Source: Actinoplanes auranticolor
GTDB taxonomy: Bacteria; Actinomycetota; Actinomycetes; Mycobacteriales; Micromonosporaceae
DNA: 64,000 nucleotides
Direction: 5' to 3'
NCBI RefSeq assembly: GCF_018332655.1
Contig: NZ_BOQL01000049.1
Coordinates: forward strand, 1-64,000
Under the pieces are notes generated by a model that saw nothing but the letters and a program-made list of their open reading frames with translations, did no database searches and had not been told where the DNA came from. Shown here in pieces: positions 8,156 through 15,707 of this stretch. The position numbers and the translations under genes are program-made. The first letter of the stretch is position 1. Each line of letters starts with the position of its first letter.

Positions 8156-8770
8156 TCAGACCGCCAGGGGCAGGTCGATGGTGTGCGCGGTGTGCGCGAC
8201 CTTGGCCTGCAGATAACGCACGTTGGCGGCGGAAGCGTGCACGTGGGTCGGTACCACCTCGCGCACGTCGACCCCGAACGAGCGCAGCTGGGCCGGTTTG
8301 TCCGGGTTGTTGGTGAGCAGATCCACCGCGCCCACGCCGAGGGCGGTCAGCATCTGCGCCGCGGCGGTGTAGTCCCGCTCGTCGTCGGCGTGCCCGAGTG
8401 CCCGGTTCGCCTCGTACGTGTCCATGCCCAGGTCCTGCAGCGCGTACGCGTCGAGCTTGGCGTAGAGCCCGATGCCGCGGCCCTCCTGGCGCAGGTAGAG
8501 CAGGAAGCCGCCGACGCCGGCGATGCGCTCGACGGCCTCGCGCAGCTGGGGGCCGCAGTCGCAGCGCTCGGAGCCGAACACGTCCCCGGTGAGGCATTCG
8601 GAGTGCGGGCGGACGAGCGGCACGTCGGCACCGAAGGCGTCGCCGAGAGCGAGCGCCAGGTGCTCCTTGCCGTCGGCGAGCCCGTCGAAGGTGATCACCT
8701 CGGCCGTGGTGACGTACCCGTCCGCGAACTTCAGCGGCACGGTGACCCGGCTGCGAATACCCAAAGACAT
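8156..8770 (-). CDS. ribA: GTP cyclohydrolase II
   Basis: RibA opens GTP to 2,5-diamino-6-ribosylamino-4-pyrimidinone 5'-phosphate, the first step of riboflavin synthesis. The 204-residue stand-alone enzyme has zinc ligands Cys59, Cys70 and Cys72 (ECLTGDVFGSERCDCG) at the same positions as E. coli RibA, and the RQEGRGIGLYAKLDAYALQ segment with the catalytic Arg/Tyr region. It is not fused to RibB, unlike many actinobacterial enzymes, and no other rib gene or FMN riboswitch is nearby, so it may be a second copy for flavin or deazapurine-type secondary metabolism. The ATG at 8770 (MSLGIRSRV) is preferred to the open frame at 8824 because GAGGGAG lies upstream. Confidence 0.93.
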   Translation of the reverse strand: MSLGIRSRVTVPLKFADGYVTTAEVITFDGLADGKEHLALALGDAFGADVPLVRPHSECLTGDVFGSERCDCGPQLREAVERIAGVGGFLLYLRQEGRGIGLYAKLDAYALQDLGMDTYEANRALGHADDERDYTAAAQMLTALGVGAVDLLTNNPDKPAQLRSFGVDVREVVPTHVHASAANVRYLQAKVAHTAHTIDLPLAV

Positions 8771-8879
8771 GACAGCTCCCTCAGCACTTGACGCTTCAAG
8801 CACGGGATTGACCTTACGCCGCACTTGTTAAGGGAACCACGAGCCGAACGTCACAACGGATCAAGAAATAGCCGGGAAA

Positions 8880-9800
8880 TTAAGACACTGACCCGGCATC
8901 GCGAGGAGCGCCGGGCGGGCGCAGGTGATCGTCGATCATGCCGAGCAGGGCCCGCGCGGCCGCGCCCGGCGCGCGGATCGCCGAGGTGGCGACCCCGAGC
9001 GGCCAGTCCAGGTCGGCGTCCGCGACCGGCACGACCACGAGATCCGCTTCATCCGGTACGGCGAAACGGGGCAGGATCGCGATGCCCAGCCCGTGCCGCA
9101 CGAAACCCGCGCCGGTGCTGATGTCGACGACCTCCAGCGACACGTGGCGGTCCACCCCGGCCGCCGCGAACGCCCGGTCCACCACCGTGCGGTTGCCGAA
9201 GCCGGCCGGGAAGTCCACGAACTGCTCGCCGGCCAGGTCGGCGACCCGCACCACCGGCCGGCCGGCGAGCCGGTGACCGGCCGGGAGCACCAGTTCCATC
9301 GGGCGCCACAGCAACTGCCGCAAGTGGACCCCGGCCGGCGGGCGCCCGGGCACCGAGACCATCGCGAGGTCCAGGCTGCCGTCGGTGAGCGCATCCACCA
9401 GGCCGCCGGACCCCCGGGTGGACACGGTCAGTTGCAGGATCACCTCCGGGTGGGTCCGGTGGAAGCGGCCCAGCAGCGCCGGCAGGTCGACGAGCCCGAT
9501 CGCGGTCAGCGTGCCGATCCGCACGGTGCCGCGCAGCCCGCCGCGGACCTCGTCCACCGCGTCCCGGGCCGCCCGCGCGGCGTCGAGTGCGGCCCGGGCC
9601 CGGGGCAGCAACGCGGCACCGGCGTCGGTGAGCGCGACCCGCTTCGAGGTGCGTTCCAGCAGCGGCGCGTCCAGCTCGTGCTCCAGCGCCTTGATCGCCG
9701 CGGAGACGCCGGACTGCACGACGTGCAGGCGGGTGGCGGCCCGGGTGAAGCTGCCCTCCTCGGCGACGGCGACGAAGTAGGCGAGGTGACGAAGCTCCAT
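8880..9800 (-). CDS. LysR-family transcriptional regulator
   Basis: A 306-residue LysR regulator. The winged helix-turn-helix is at about 1-60 (MELRHLAYFVAVAEEGSFTR followed by the AATRLHVVQSGVSAAIKALE recognition segment), and the rest is a periplasmic-binding-protein-like effector domain (GTVRIGTLTAIGLVDLP onward). The ATG at 9800 is the family start; the frame is open further upstream. It is divergent from an MFS exporter gene with 82 bases between starts, the classic arrangement in which the LysR protein controls the neighbour and itself. Confidence 0.92.
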   Translation of the reverse strand: MELRHLAYFVAVAEEGSFTRAATRLHVVQSGVSAAIKALEHELDAPLLERTSKRVALTDAGAALLPRARAALDAARAARDAVDEVRGGLRGTVRIGTLTAIGLVDLPALLGRFHRTHPEVILQLTVSTRGSGGLVDALTDGSLDLAMVSVPGRPPAGVHLRQLLWRPMELVLPAGHRLAGRPVVRVADLAGEQFVDFPAGFGNRTVVDRAFAAAGVDRHVSLEVVDISTGAGFVRHGLGIAILPRFAVPDEADLVVVPVADADLDWPLGVATSAIRAPGAAARALLGMIDDHLRPPGAPRDAGSVS

Positions 9801-9808
9801 GACCGCAA

Positions 9809-9827
9809 CTATCGCATTCGGTGATAG
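9809..9827. promoter_or_regulatory. Candidate LysR operator (ATC-N9-GAT dyad)
   Basis: CTATC (9809-9813) and GATAG (9823-9827) form a dyad with 9 bases between. The inner ATC-N9-GAT matches a known LysR-type box pattern. It lies between the divergent LysR and MFS genes, right next to the LysR start codon. Confidence 0.5.
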
Positions 9828-9882
9828 GTGCGAGCACAAACCTTCGTTGGACGTGATGCAGGTGCTGACGCACTGTGAGGAC

Positions 9883-11148
9883 ATGACCGTTACCGCCCCA
9901 CCCCGGGCGCCGCTGACCCGGCTGGGCTCCGCCCGGCACGGCACCGGCTTCCGGGTGATCGCCGCCGTCTTTGCGATCTCGATGGCGTTCTCCACCGTGC
10001 CCACCCCGCTCTACCCGCTCTACCAGCAGCAGGACGGCTTCTCCCCGTTCACCGTGACGGTCGTCTTCGCCGTGTACGCGGTCGGCGTCGTCACCAGCCT
10101 GCTGCTCGCCGGCCACGTCTCGGACTGGGTCGGCCGCAAGCGCGTCCTGCTCCCGGCGCTGGCCCTGGAAGCCGTCGCCGCGGTGCTGTTCCTGCTCTGG
10201 CCGGCCCTGCCCGGACTGCTGATCGCCCGGTTCGTCACCGGCCTCGGCGTCGGCATGATCACCGCCACCGCCACGGCGTACCTGCTGGAGCTGCACGTCG
10301 CGCACCGGCCGCACGCCGGGCGGGGTCGCTTCGAGCTGGTCTCCGCGGCGGCCAACCTGGGCGGGCTGGGCACCGGCACCCTGGTGGCCGGGGCGCTGGC
10401 TCAGTTCGTCGACGCTCCCCTGCGTACCCCGTACCTCGTGTTTCTGGTCCTGCTCGCGCTCAGCGCGGTCGCCGTCGCGGCCACGCCCGAGACGGTGGTC
10501 GCGCCCGCCGTCGCACCCCGCTACCGCCCGCAGCGGATCCGGATCGCCGCCGCCGACCGGCGGGGGTACGCGGTCGCCGCCGCCGGCGCGTTCGCCGGTT
10601 TCGCGGTCTTCGGCCTGTTCACGTCGCTGGCGCCCAGCTTCGTCGCCGGCTCGCTGCACCACCCCGGCCGGCTGCTCGCGGGCGTCGTGGTGTTCCTGGT
10701 CTTCGGGGCCGCGGCCGCCGCCCAGGCGGGATCGAGCCTGCTCAGCCCGGCCCGCCGTTTCACCGCCGGCCTCGCCGCCGAGGCCGCCGGGCTGGTCGTG
10801 CTGGGCGCCGGGATGCACCTGTCCTCACTGGCGCTGTTCCTGGTCGGCGGCGCGGTCGCCGGTGGCGGCGCGGGTCTGCTCTTCAAGTCCGCGGTCGGCG
10901 CCGTCGCGGCGATGGCCGAGCCCGCGGTCCGCGGTGAGGCCCTGGCCGGGCTCTTCCTCGTCGCCTACCTGGGCCTGATCGGCCCGGCGCTGGGCCTGGG
11001 CATCGCGACCCACTTCCTGCCGGCGACCACCGCGATGCTGTGGTTCAGCGGCGTGCTGCTGGTCCTGCTGGGCGCGACCGCGCTCAGCTCCCCAACGCCC
11101 GGTCCAGCTCGGCGAGAAGCAGCTCCGGAGGGTCCGGGTCGAGCTTGA
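9883..11148 (+). CDS. MFS transporter
   Basis: A 421-residue, twelve-helix major facilitator. The first loop has the MFS signature motif GHVSDWVGRKRVLLPAL and the first helix holds the pattern STVPTPLYPLYQQQDGFSP, as in drug-efflux type MFS. Helix 4 region ARFVTGLGVGMITATATAYL fits. Substrate is unknown; the divergent LysR gene suggests inducible export of a small molecule. The start is taken at MTVTAPPRAP (9883) with a weak GAGG close upstream; the frame is open from 9799 and an ATG at 9856 is possible. Its 3' end overlaps the convergent nucleotidyltransferase gene by 65 bases. Confidence 0.87.
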   Translation: MTVTAPPRAPLTRLGSARHGTGFRVIAAVFAISMAFSTVPTPLYPLYQQQDGFSPFTVTVVFAVYAVGVVTSLLLAGHVSDWVGRKRVLLPALALEAVAAVLFLLWPALPGLLIARFVTGLGVGMITATATAYLLELHVAHRPHAGRGRFELVSAAANLGGLGTGTLVAGALAQFVDAPLRTPYLVFLVLLALSAVAVAATPETVVAPAVAPRYRPQRIRIAAADRRGYAVAAAGAFAGFAVFGLFTSLAPSFVAGSLHHPGRLLAGVVVFLVFGAAAAAQAGSSLLSPARRFTAGLAAEAAGLVVLGAGMHLSSLALFLVGGAVAGGGAGLLFKSAVGAVAAMAEPAVRGEALAGLFLVAYLGLIGPALGLGIATHFLPATTAMLWFSGVLLVLLGATALSSPTPGPARREAAPEGPGRA

Positions 11149-11797
11149 TCCAGAGAGCGCGGCCGGCCTGCCAGGCAGCGCTCACATCCTCATGGGTACG
11201 CGACAGCGCCGCGATCGTGGCCGCGCTGAGCTCGGCCTCGGCCTGCCGGGACGGGGTGAGCCAGTGCTCGGTGCGGCCCTCGGCCAGCCGGGCCATCCAC
11301 AGCAGATGGCGCTGGGCATGGGCGAGGGCGTCGCGTTGCCGCAGCACCTCGCCGCGTTGCCCGACGTGATGGGCGAGCAGCAGCCAGTTGGCGAAGCGGC
11401 CGCACACGTCCGCCGTCCGGTCCGTGACGCCCTGCGGGCGCGCCTGCTCCAGTCGCCCGTGCCGGTCGACGACCGGCACGATGGCGCCGGCCGGCCAGTC
11501 GCGGACGGCGGCGATGTCCGCGGTGCCGGCGAAGTGGAACTCGCCGCGGATCAGCCCCGGGAAGAACGCCACGTGCGCGCCGAACTCGTTGCGGACCAGG
11601 TGGGTGACCGGGCTGACCAGCTCGATCCACGCCCGGGGGTCGGCGGGCACGGCCGTGAAGAACATCCAGAACTCGATGTCGCTGTGCTCGTCGGCCGAGC
11701 CGTCGGCGAACGAGCCGTACATCAGGGCGGCCTCGACCCGGCTGTCGGCGCGGCACACCTCACGCACCCGCTCGATGAGGCGGACCTGCTCAAGCAA
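11084..11797 (-). CDS. Lnu(B/F)-like nucleotidyltransferase
   Basis: A 237-residue nucleotidyltransferase. The catalytic motif is MYGSFADGSADEHSDIEFW: Gly-Ser followed by Asp40-x-Glu42, as in the lincosamide nucleotidyltransferases Lnu(B)/Lnu(F), which add AMP to lincosamides. The N-terminus LLEQVRLIERVREVC also matches that family's start, so the TTG at 11797 is chosen; it overlaps the stop of the upstream dehydratase gene by 8 bases, implying translational coupling. An upstream start at 11863 is possible but would overlap more. It may be a true resistance enzyme or a related nucleotidyltransferase with another substrate; sequence alone does not decide. Confidence 0.78.
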   Translation of the reverse strand: MLEQVRLIERVREVCRADSRVEAALMYGSFADGSADEHSDIEFWMFFTAVPADPRAWIELVSPVTHLVRNEFGAHVAFFPGLIRGEFHFAGTADIAAVRDWPAGAIVPVVDRHGRLEQARPQGVTDRTADVCGRFANWLLLAHHVGQRGEVLRQRDALAHAQRHLLWMARLAEGRTEHWLTPSRQAEAELSAATIAALSRTHEDVSAAWQAGRALWIKLDPDPPELLLAELDRALGS

Positions 11798-12704
11798 GAT
11801 CGGCCGGATTCGTGTTCGCCCCGCAGAGCAGGACCACGACCCGCTCTCCCGGCTCCGGCACATAGACGCCCGAGGTCAGCGCGGCCTGCGCGGCCGCGGT
11901 GCCGTGCTCGACGACGATCCGGTAGTCCTCCCACAGCTGCCGCCGGGCCTCCACGATCGCCTGGTCGTCGACCAGCACGGAGGGCAGCTGCGCCGCGGCG
12001 GCCGTCCGGTAGGCGATCGTCCCGACCCGCCGCGCCCCCAGCGAGTCGGCTGCCACCCCGGAGACCGCGACGTCCACCGGGCCACCGGCCTCCAGGGCCG
12101 CGTTCAGGGCCGCGGAAGTGACCGGCTCGACGGCGACCACCCGGGCCCGGTCGTGCAGCGCGGCGGCGACCCCGGCGATCAGCCCGCCCCCGCCCACCGC
12201 GACCAGCACGGTGTCGAAACCGTCCGGCAGCTGCTCGGCGAGCTCCAGGCCGAGGGTGCCGTTGCCGGCCACCATGTCCGGGTCGTCGTAGGCGTGGCAG
12301 AACAGCGCCCCGGTCACCTCGGCCTGCACGACCGCGGCCTCGTACGCCTCGGCATACTCGCTGCCGGCCTGCACCACCCGGGCGCCGAGCTTGGCCAGCT
12401 TCGCGACCTTGACCGGCGGGGCCGTGACGGGCACGTAGATCTCGGCGGGCACCCCCAGCTCGCGGGCCGCGTACGCCGCCGCGAGGCCCGCGTTGCCGCC
12501 GGAGGCCGCGATGACGCCCGCCGCCGGCAGACCGTGCTCGGCCGCGGTGAGGATCCGGTTGAACATGCCCCGGGTCTTGAAGGACCCCGCGTGCTGCAGG
12601 AACTCCAGCTTCAGCAGCACCGGCCCGTCCTGGAACACCGGGGTGCGCCTGATCCGCCCGGCGATCCGGCGCGCCGCGGCCTCGACCTCACTGGTGGCGA
12701 TCAC
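11790..12704 (-). CDS. PLP-dependent threonine/serine dehydratase-like enzyme
   Basis: A 304-residue fold-type II PLP enzyme of the threonine/serine dehydratase family, which deaminates hydroxy-amino acids. The PLP lysine is Lys43 in AGSFKTRG, the phosphate-binding loop is VAVGGGGLIAG and the Asn/Gly segment is ASGGNAGLAAAYAA. It lacks the C-terminal ACT-like regulatory domain of biosynthetic IlvA, so it is a short catabolic or specialised form. It starts with GTG at 12704, 9 bases after the GAPDH-like gene stops, and overlaps the nucleotidyltransferase gene after it, so all three are one operon. The substrate is inferred only to be a beta-hydroxy or related amino acid. Confidence 0.88.
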   Translation of the reverse strand: MIATSEVEAAARRIAGRIRRTPVFQDGPVLLKLEFLQHAGSFKTRGMFNRILTAAEHGLPAAGVIAASGGNAGLAAAYAARELGVPAEIYVPVTAPPVKVAKLAKLGARVVQAGSEYAEAYEAAVVQAEVTGALFCHAYDDPDMVAGNGTLGLELAEQLPDGFDTVLVAVGGGGLIAGVAAALHDRARVVAVEPVTSAALNAALEAGGPVDVAVSGVAADSLGARRVGTIAYRTAAAAQLPSVLVDDQAIVEARRQLWEDYRIVVEHGTAAAQAALTSGVYVPEPGERVVVLLCGANTNPADLA

Positions 12705-12713
12705 CGATCAGTT

Positions 12714-13775
12714 CTACACGACGCCGGACCGGTACGGGGCCCCCACCGGTACGGCCTCACGTTCCCCCACCAGGCGCGCCAGATCCAGCAGCCGGTGCGA
12801 GAAGCCCCACTCGTTGTCGAACCATCCGCGCACCTGCACGCCGCCGTCGGCGCTGGTCTGCGTGCCGGACGGGTCGAACAAGCAGGACGCCGGGTTGTCG
12901 CGCACGTCCACCGACACCGTCGGATCGGGCTCGTAGTCGAGCACACCGCCGAGGAAGCCCGCCGCCGCCTCGGCCATCGCCAGGTTGATCTCGTCGCGGC
13001 TCACCGGGCGGTCGGTGAAACCGGTCAGCTCGGCCAGCGAGCCGATCGGGGTGGGCACGCAGTAGTAGCTGTAGCGCACCTTGCCCAGCTCCGGCAGCGC
13101 GACACTGAGCAGGTCTCCGGCGACGTGGTTGTGCGGGATGATGCTGTCGTGCACCGCCCGGCCCAGCCGCGGGTCGTCACGCGAGGAGCCGGTCAGCGAG
13201 TCCTGGGCCTTCTGCCAGCCCTGGATGGCCAGCACGACCGAGGTGTGCACCGAGCGCAGGCCGAAGCGTTGCAGCAGCACCTTGGCCATCACCGACAGCG
13301 CGTTGACGCCGCAGGAGGCGGGCGAGATGACGTCGTGCCGGGCGGGGTCGTACCGCTCGTGGTTGGCCCCGTAGACCAGCACCGCGTCCGGGTCGTCGGC
13401 CGAGGCGCTGATGACGACCTTGCGGGCACCGCCGCCGGTGATGTGGTCCCGCGCTCCGGCGCCGCTGCGGAACCGGCCGCTGGCCTCGATGACCACGTCG
13501 ACGCCGGCCTCCGCCCACGGGATGCGGCCCGGCTGCGACTCGCTGAACGCCCAGATCGGGCGATTGTTGACGATGAGCTGGCCGGGCGCGGCGGACACCG
13601 TTCCGGGGAATCGCCCGCGCACGCTGTCGCGTTTGAGGCCGTATGCCAAACGGTCCACCGGGGCGATGTCGTTAATGGCGGCGACGGTGATTCCCGTGTC
13701 CGCTGAGGCACCGACAATACGCATCACGCTGCGGCCGATCCGACCGAAACCGTTGATGCCGATCGCGATACTCAC
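12714..13775 (-). CDS. Divergent glyceraldehyde-3-phosphate dehydrogenase homologue
   Basis: A 353-residue GAPDH-family protein. It opens with SIAIGINGFGRIGRSVMR, the NAD-binding motif, and ends with WFDNEWGFSHRLLDLARL, as in all GAPDHs. The active-site segment reads ISPASCGVNALSV: catalytic Cys155 is kept, but the near-universal SCTTNC is replaced by SCGVNA. His177 in SVHTSVV aligns with the catalytic His, although the following canonical AYT is missing. The GTG at 13775 is chosen because TAGGGAG lies about 8 bases upstream. It heads an operon with a PLP dehydratase and a nucleotidyltransferase. It is probably not the glycolytic enzyme but a paralogue with an altered substrate, cofactor or inhibitor sensitivity. 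Confidence 0.87.
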   Translation of the reverse strand: MSIAIGINGFGRIGRSVMRIVGASADTGITVAAINDIAPVDRLAYGLKRDSVRGRFPGTVSAAPGQLIVNNRPIWAFSESQPGRIPWAEAGVDVVIEASGRFRSGAGARDHITGGGARKVVISASADDPDAVLVYGANHERYDPARHDVISPASCGVNALSVMAKVLLQRFGLRSVHTSVVLAIQGWQKAQDSLTGSSRDDPRLGRAVHDSIIPHNHVAGDLLSVALPELGKVRYSYYCVPTPIGSLAELTGFTDRPVSRDEINLAMAEAAAGFLGGVLDYEPDPTVSVDVRDNPASCLFDPSGTQTSADGGVQVRGWFDNEWGFSHRLLDLARLVGEREAVPVGAPYRSGVV

Positions 13776-13863
13776 CAAGAACTCCCTACGGCCGGATGGT
13801 CGACGGACGTACCGTGGCGCGACCGCACCGGGATCGTACCCAGCACCCGCCGTCACACTGCAG

Positions 13864-13892
13864 ACACTATGAGTGTGCAAGTTGCACGTCAA
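13864..13892 (-). promoter_or_regulatory. Promoter and embedded operator of the GAPDH-like operon
   Basis: Read on the minus strand, TTGACG (13892-13887) and TAGTGT (13869-13864) are separated by exactly 17 bases, a good SigA-type promoter about 80 bases upstream of the GTG start. A perfect palindrome GTGCAA-N-TTGCAC fills 13875-13887, mostly inside the spacer, so a bound repressor would block RNA polymerase. Its 11-bp core recurs exactly at 27396-27406. Confidence 0.7.
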
Positions 13893-14388
13893 CCGGAGCG
13901 GGCAGAGGAGAAACTCACAAGCCGGGCACCCGGTGCGGCAGTCCGGCGGAGCAGTCTACTCATCCGCGGTTCCCCACTGGACAGTGCCGATCACCTGCGA
14001 ATACCGGCCTTCGGCAAAGGTGCAGAACCGAGCTGACCTGCCCACTTGAGTAACCGGAGCCGGCCATCGGCGGCTCTCGGAGGCCGTACCCCGCCCACCG
14101 CGGCGCGGGCCCCTCATCAGACGGTTCCGTGAATAAGCGCAGGTGAAGGGCATTGAATCGTTACGATGAAGGACCTGGTATAACGTTGCATTTACCGCCC
14201 GATTTTGATCGCCAACTTTTTCGATGGTCGACCGGCCCGTCGACCATTCAAACCCGGCCTGGCCGCCGACCACCGCCAACGATCCGCTGGCCGGCCGGCA
14301 GCAGTTCCGGCACGATTGTCGCCGGCCCGGTCAGCACCGGGGTCCGGGCCGGTCACCGAAATTGGCACAGATCATTCATGCCGTGCGG
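13893..14388. other. Non-coding region with a 9-bp inverted repeat
   Basis: No convincing gene is seen between the GAPDH-like promoter and the GRDP-like gene. It is less GC-rich around 14140-14230 and holds a perfect inverted repeat ATGGTCGAC / GTCGACCAT with a 6-base spacer at 14224-14247. A TATAAC at 14179-14184 has no well-spaced -35 partner. A 107-codon open frame on the minus strand looks random. Confidence 0.5.
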
Positions 14389-15003
14389 TCAGACGCCGCC
14401 GCCACTACAGCCACTGCCGCCACCGCCGCGCTCGTAGCCGTCTGCCAGACCGCCATGATCGCCGCGCTGGACGTTCCACCTGCCGCCGGTGAGGGCTCTG
14501 CCGACGCCGCCGAGATGCTGCAGGCAGACGGTGCCCTTGAGCTCGTAACAGGTGCCGCGGCCCCCGCAATCGGCCAGATAGTGCCGCCCACCCGCGACGG
14601 CGACCTCCCGGTCCACCCGGAACAGCGCGGGCAGCAACCCGGCCTCGCGCGGCTCGTCCTCCTGCGCGTACCGGAAGGTGGCGGCCAGCTCACCGGGCCG
14701 GCTCCCGGCCGACAGGGCCGGGCGCCCGAAAGCGGCAGCGCAGAAGTCCGCGTACTCCCGGGTGTGCAGCAGGAACTCCCGGCAGAACTCGTCGACGATC
14801 ACGGACGGCATGGCCAGCCGCGCCTTCGGATGCCGGGCGGCGAGCCGGAACCACTGCCGGGCGGCAGCCTCGACCGACCGCAGGGCGTCACCGGACAGCT
14901 CCCCGTGCTGAAGCGCGAACCGTTGCCGCACCCCGCTGGGAAACTCGTACGCGTCGACCGCGGAGACCCGCGGGCCGCTTCGCCGTACCCGGAAAACCGC
15001 CAT
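14389..15003 (-). CDS. Glycine-rich (GRDP-like) domain protein
   Basis: A 204-residue protein starting MAVFRVRRSGPRVSAVD. The middle holds LAMPSVIVDEFCREFLLHTR and REYADFCAAAFGR, matching the pattern of the GRDP-like family (a conserved acidic position, a His-containing helix, then YxxFC). The C-terminal third has a Cys-containing segment and a Gly/Ser/Cys-rich tail ending SGCSGGGV. Such proteins are common in actinobacteria and have no established function; the tail is typical. No signal peptide is seen. The ATG at 15003 is chosen over the longer open frame. Confidence 0.6.
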   Translation of the reverse strand: MAVFRVRRSGPRVSAVDAYEFPSGVRQRFALQHGELSGDALRSVEAAARQWFRLAARHPKARLAMPSVIVDEFCREFLLHTREYADFCAAAFGRPALSAGSRPGELAATFRYAQEDEPREAGLLPALFRVDREVAVAGGRHYLADCGGRGTCYELKGTVCLQHLGGVGRALTGGRWNVQRGDHGGLADGYERGGGGSGCSGGGV

Positions 15004-15034
15004 GCACCCAGCGTGAGACCACGCCGGGCCGGCG

Positions 15035-15259
15035 TCAACGATCCTGGCTGTCCGGTCGCGGCAGCAGGTCGGCCCGCTTGTCGATGTCCATGGCCTGCCG
15101 GGTGACCTCGTCCCCGAGGCGGTGCAGCCGCCGTCGCGTCTCCGGATCGGGAGATTGCTCGGCACTCTCGTGCAGGATGGCCTCACTGCGCTCGAGTGCC
15201 TCAGCGGTCTCGTGCATCGCTGCGGCGGTGCCTCGCTTGTCCTTCTGGTTAGCGGTCAC
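15035..15259 (-). CDS. Small helical hypothetical protein
   Basis: About 74 residues, beginning VTANQKDKRGTAAAMHETAE and rich in Glu, Arg and Ala, predicted to be two helices. I recognise the general look of small actinobacterial proteins with the ERSEAILHESAEQSPDPETR pattern, but no function. A GTG at 15301 would add 14 residues and an ATG at 15217 would shorten it; the start is uncertain because no strong ribosome binding site is visible. It lies 31 bases upstream of the GRDP-like gene on the same strand. Confidence 0.5.
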   Translation of the reverse strand: MTANQKDKRGTAAAMHETAEALERSEAILHESAEQSPDPETRRRLHRLGDEVTRQAMDIDKRADLLPRPDSQDR

Positions 15260-15307
15260 GCAACGTTCATACCCGCTCAACCTCTCCCGCAAGCTCGGCA
15301 CTCCGGG

Positions 15308-15653
15308 TCACGACCCAGCCGACCGCCTCTCATCGCGAGCCGCATCGCGTCGGCGGGCCCCGGAAGCGCGCAGGTTCGTCGTGTTGCCGCAGGTCTTCAT
15401 GTCGTGCCAGGCGCCCGTCGCGGAGGGAGACCTCGACTGCCACCGGGTGCGGCACGTGGTTCCCGGTCTCGTTCGTGAGCCGGCCGCGGACGTGACCGCG
15501 GAGATCACACAGGGCAGCGAGATCGTCACCGGAGATCGCGATCGTGGGCGCGACCCTGCCGGTCTGCTCACCCCACGGCCGCAACGACCCGTCGAGCCAG
15601 GCCTGCGCCGATGTCTCGTCGGCCAGCAGATCAGGCACCGAAGCCTCGGACAT
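15308..15653 (-). pseudogene. Decayed CGNR zinc-finger (ABATE-domain) regulator
   Basis: From an ATG at 15653 the frame gives MSEASVPDLLADETSAQAWL and ALCDLRGHVRGRL, the pattern of the ABATE domain of CGNR regulators. After about HPVAVEVSLRDGR the frame drifts, while the next frame gives AWHDMKTCGNTTNLRASGAR, a clear relic of the CGNR zinc finger (family pattern RWCSMxTCGNRxKxxRHR). The first pair of zinc cysteines and much of the linker are gone. So an internal deletion plus a frameshift destroyed the gene. Confidence 0.65.
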
Positions 15654-15707
15654 GCCCCCCACGACCAGCCTTGGCGTAGGCCGCCGCCGTGCCCCTACTG
15701 TGTGGCG

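Noticed and set aside
8771..8880. FMN riboswitch upstream of ribA
   Set aside because: The conserved RFN blocks are not present in this stretch.
11191..13706. Long plus-strand frames opposite the GAPDH operon
   Set aside because: Shadows of clear PLP, GAPDH and nucleotidyltransferase genes on the minus strand.
14153..14184. Promoter TTGAAT...TATAAC before the minus-strand region
   Set aside because: The 20-base spacer is too long and no gene follows on that strand.
13956..14279. 107-residue open frame between the GAPDH promoter and the GRDP-like gene
   Set aside because: No family pattern and no ribosome binding site; random-looking sequence.
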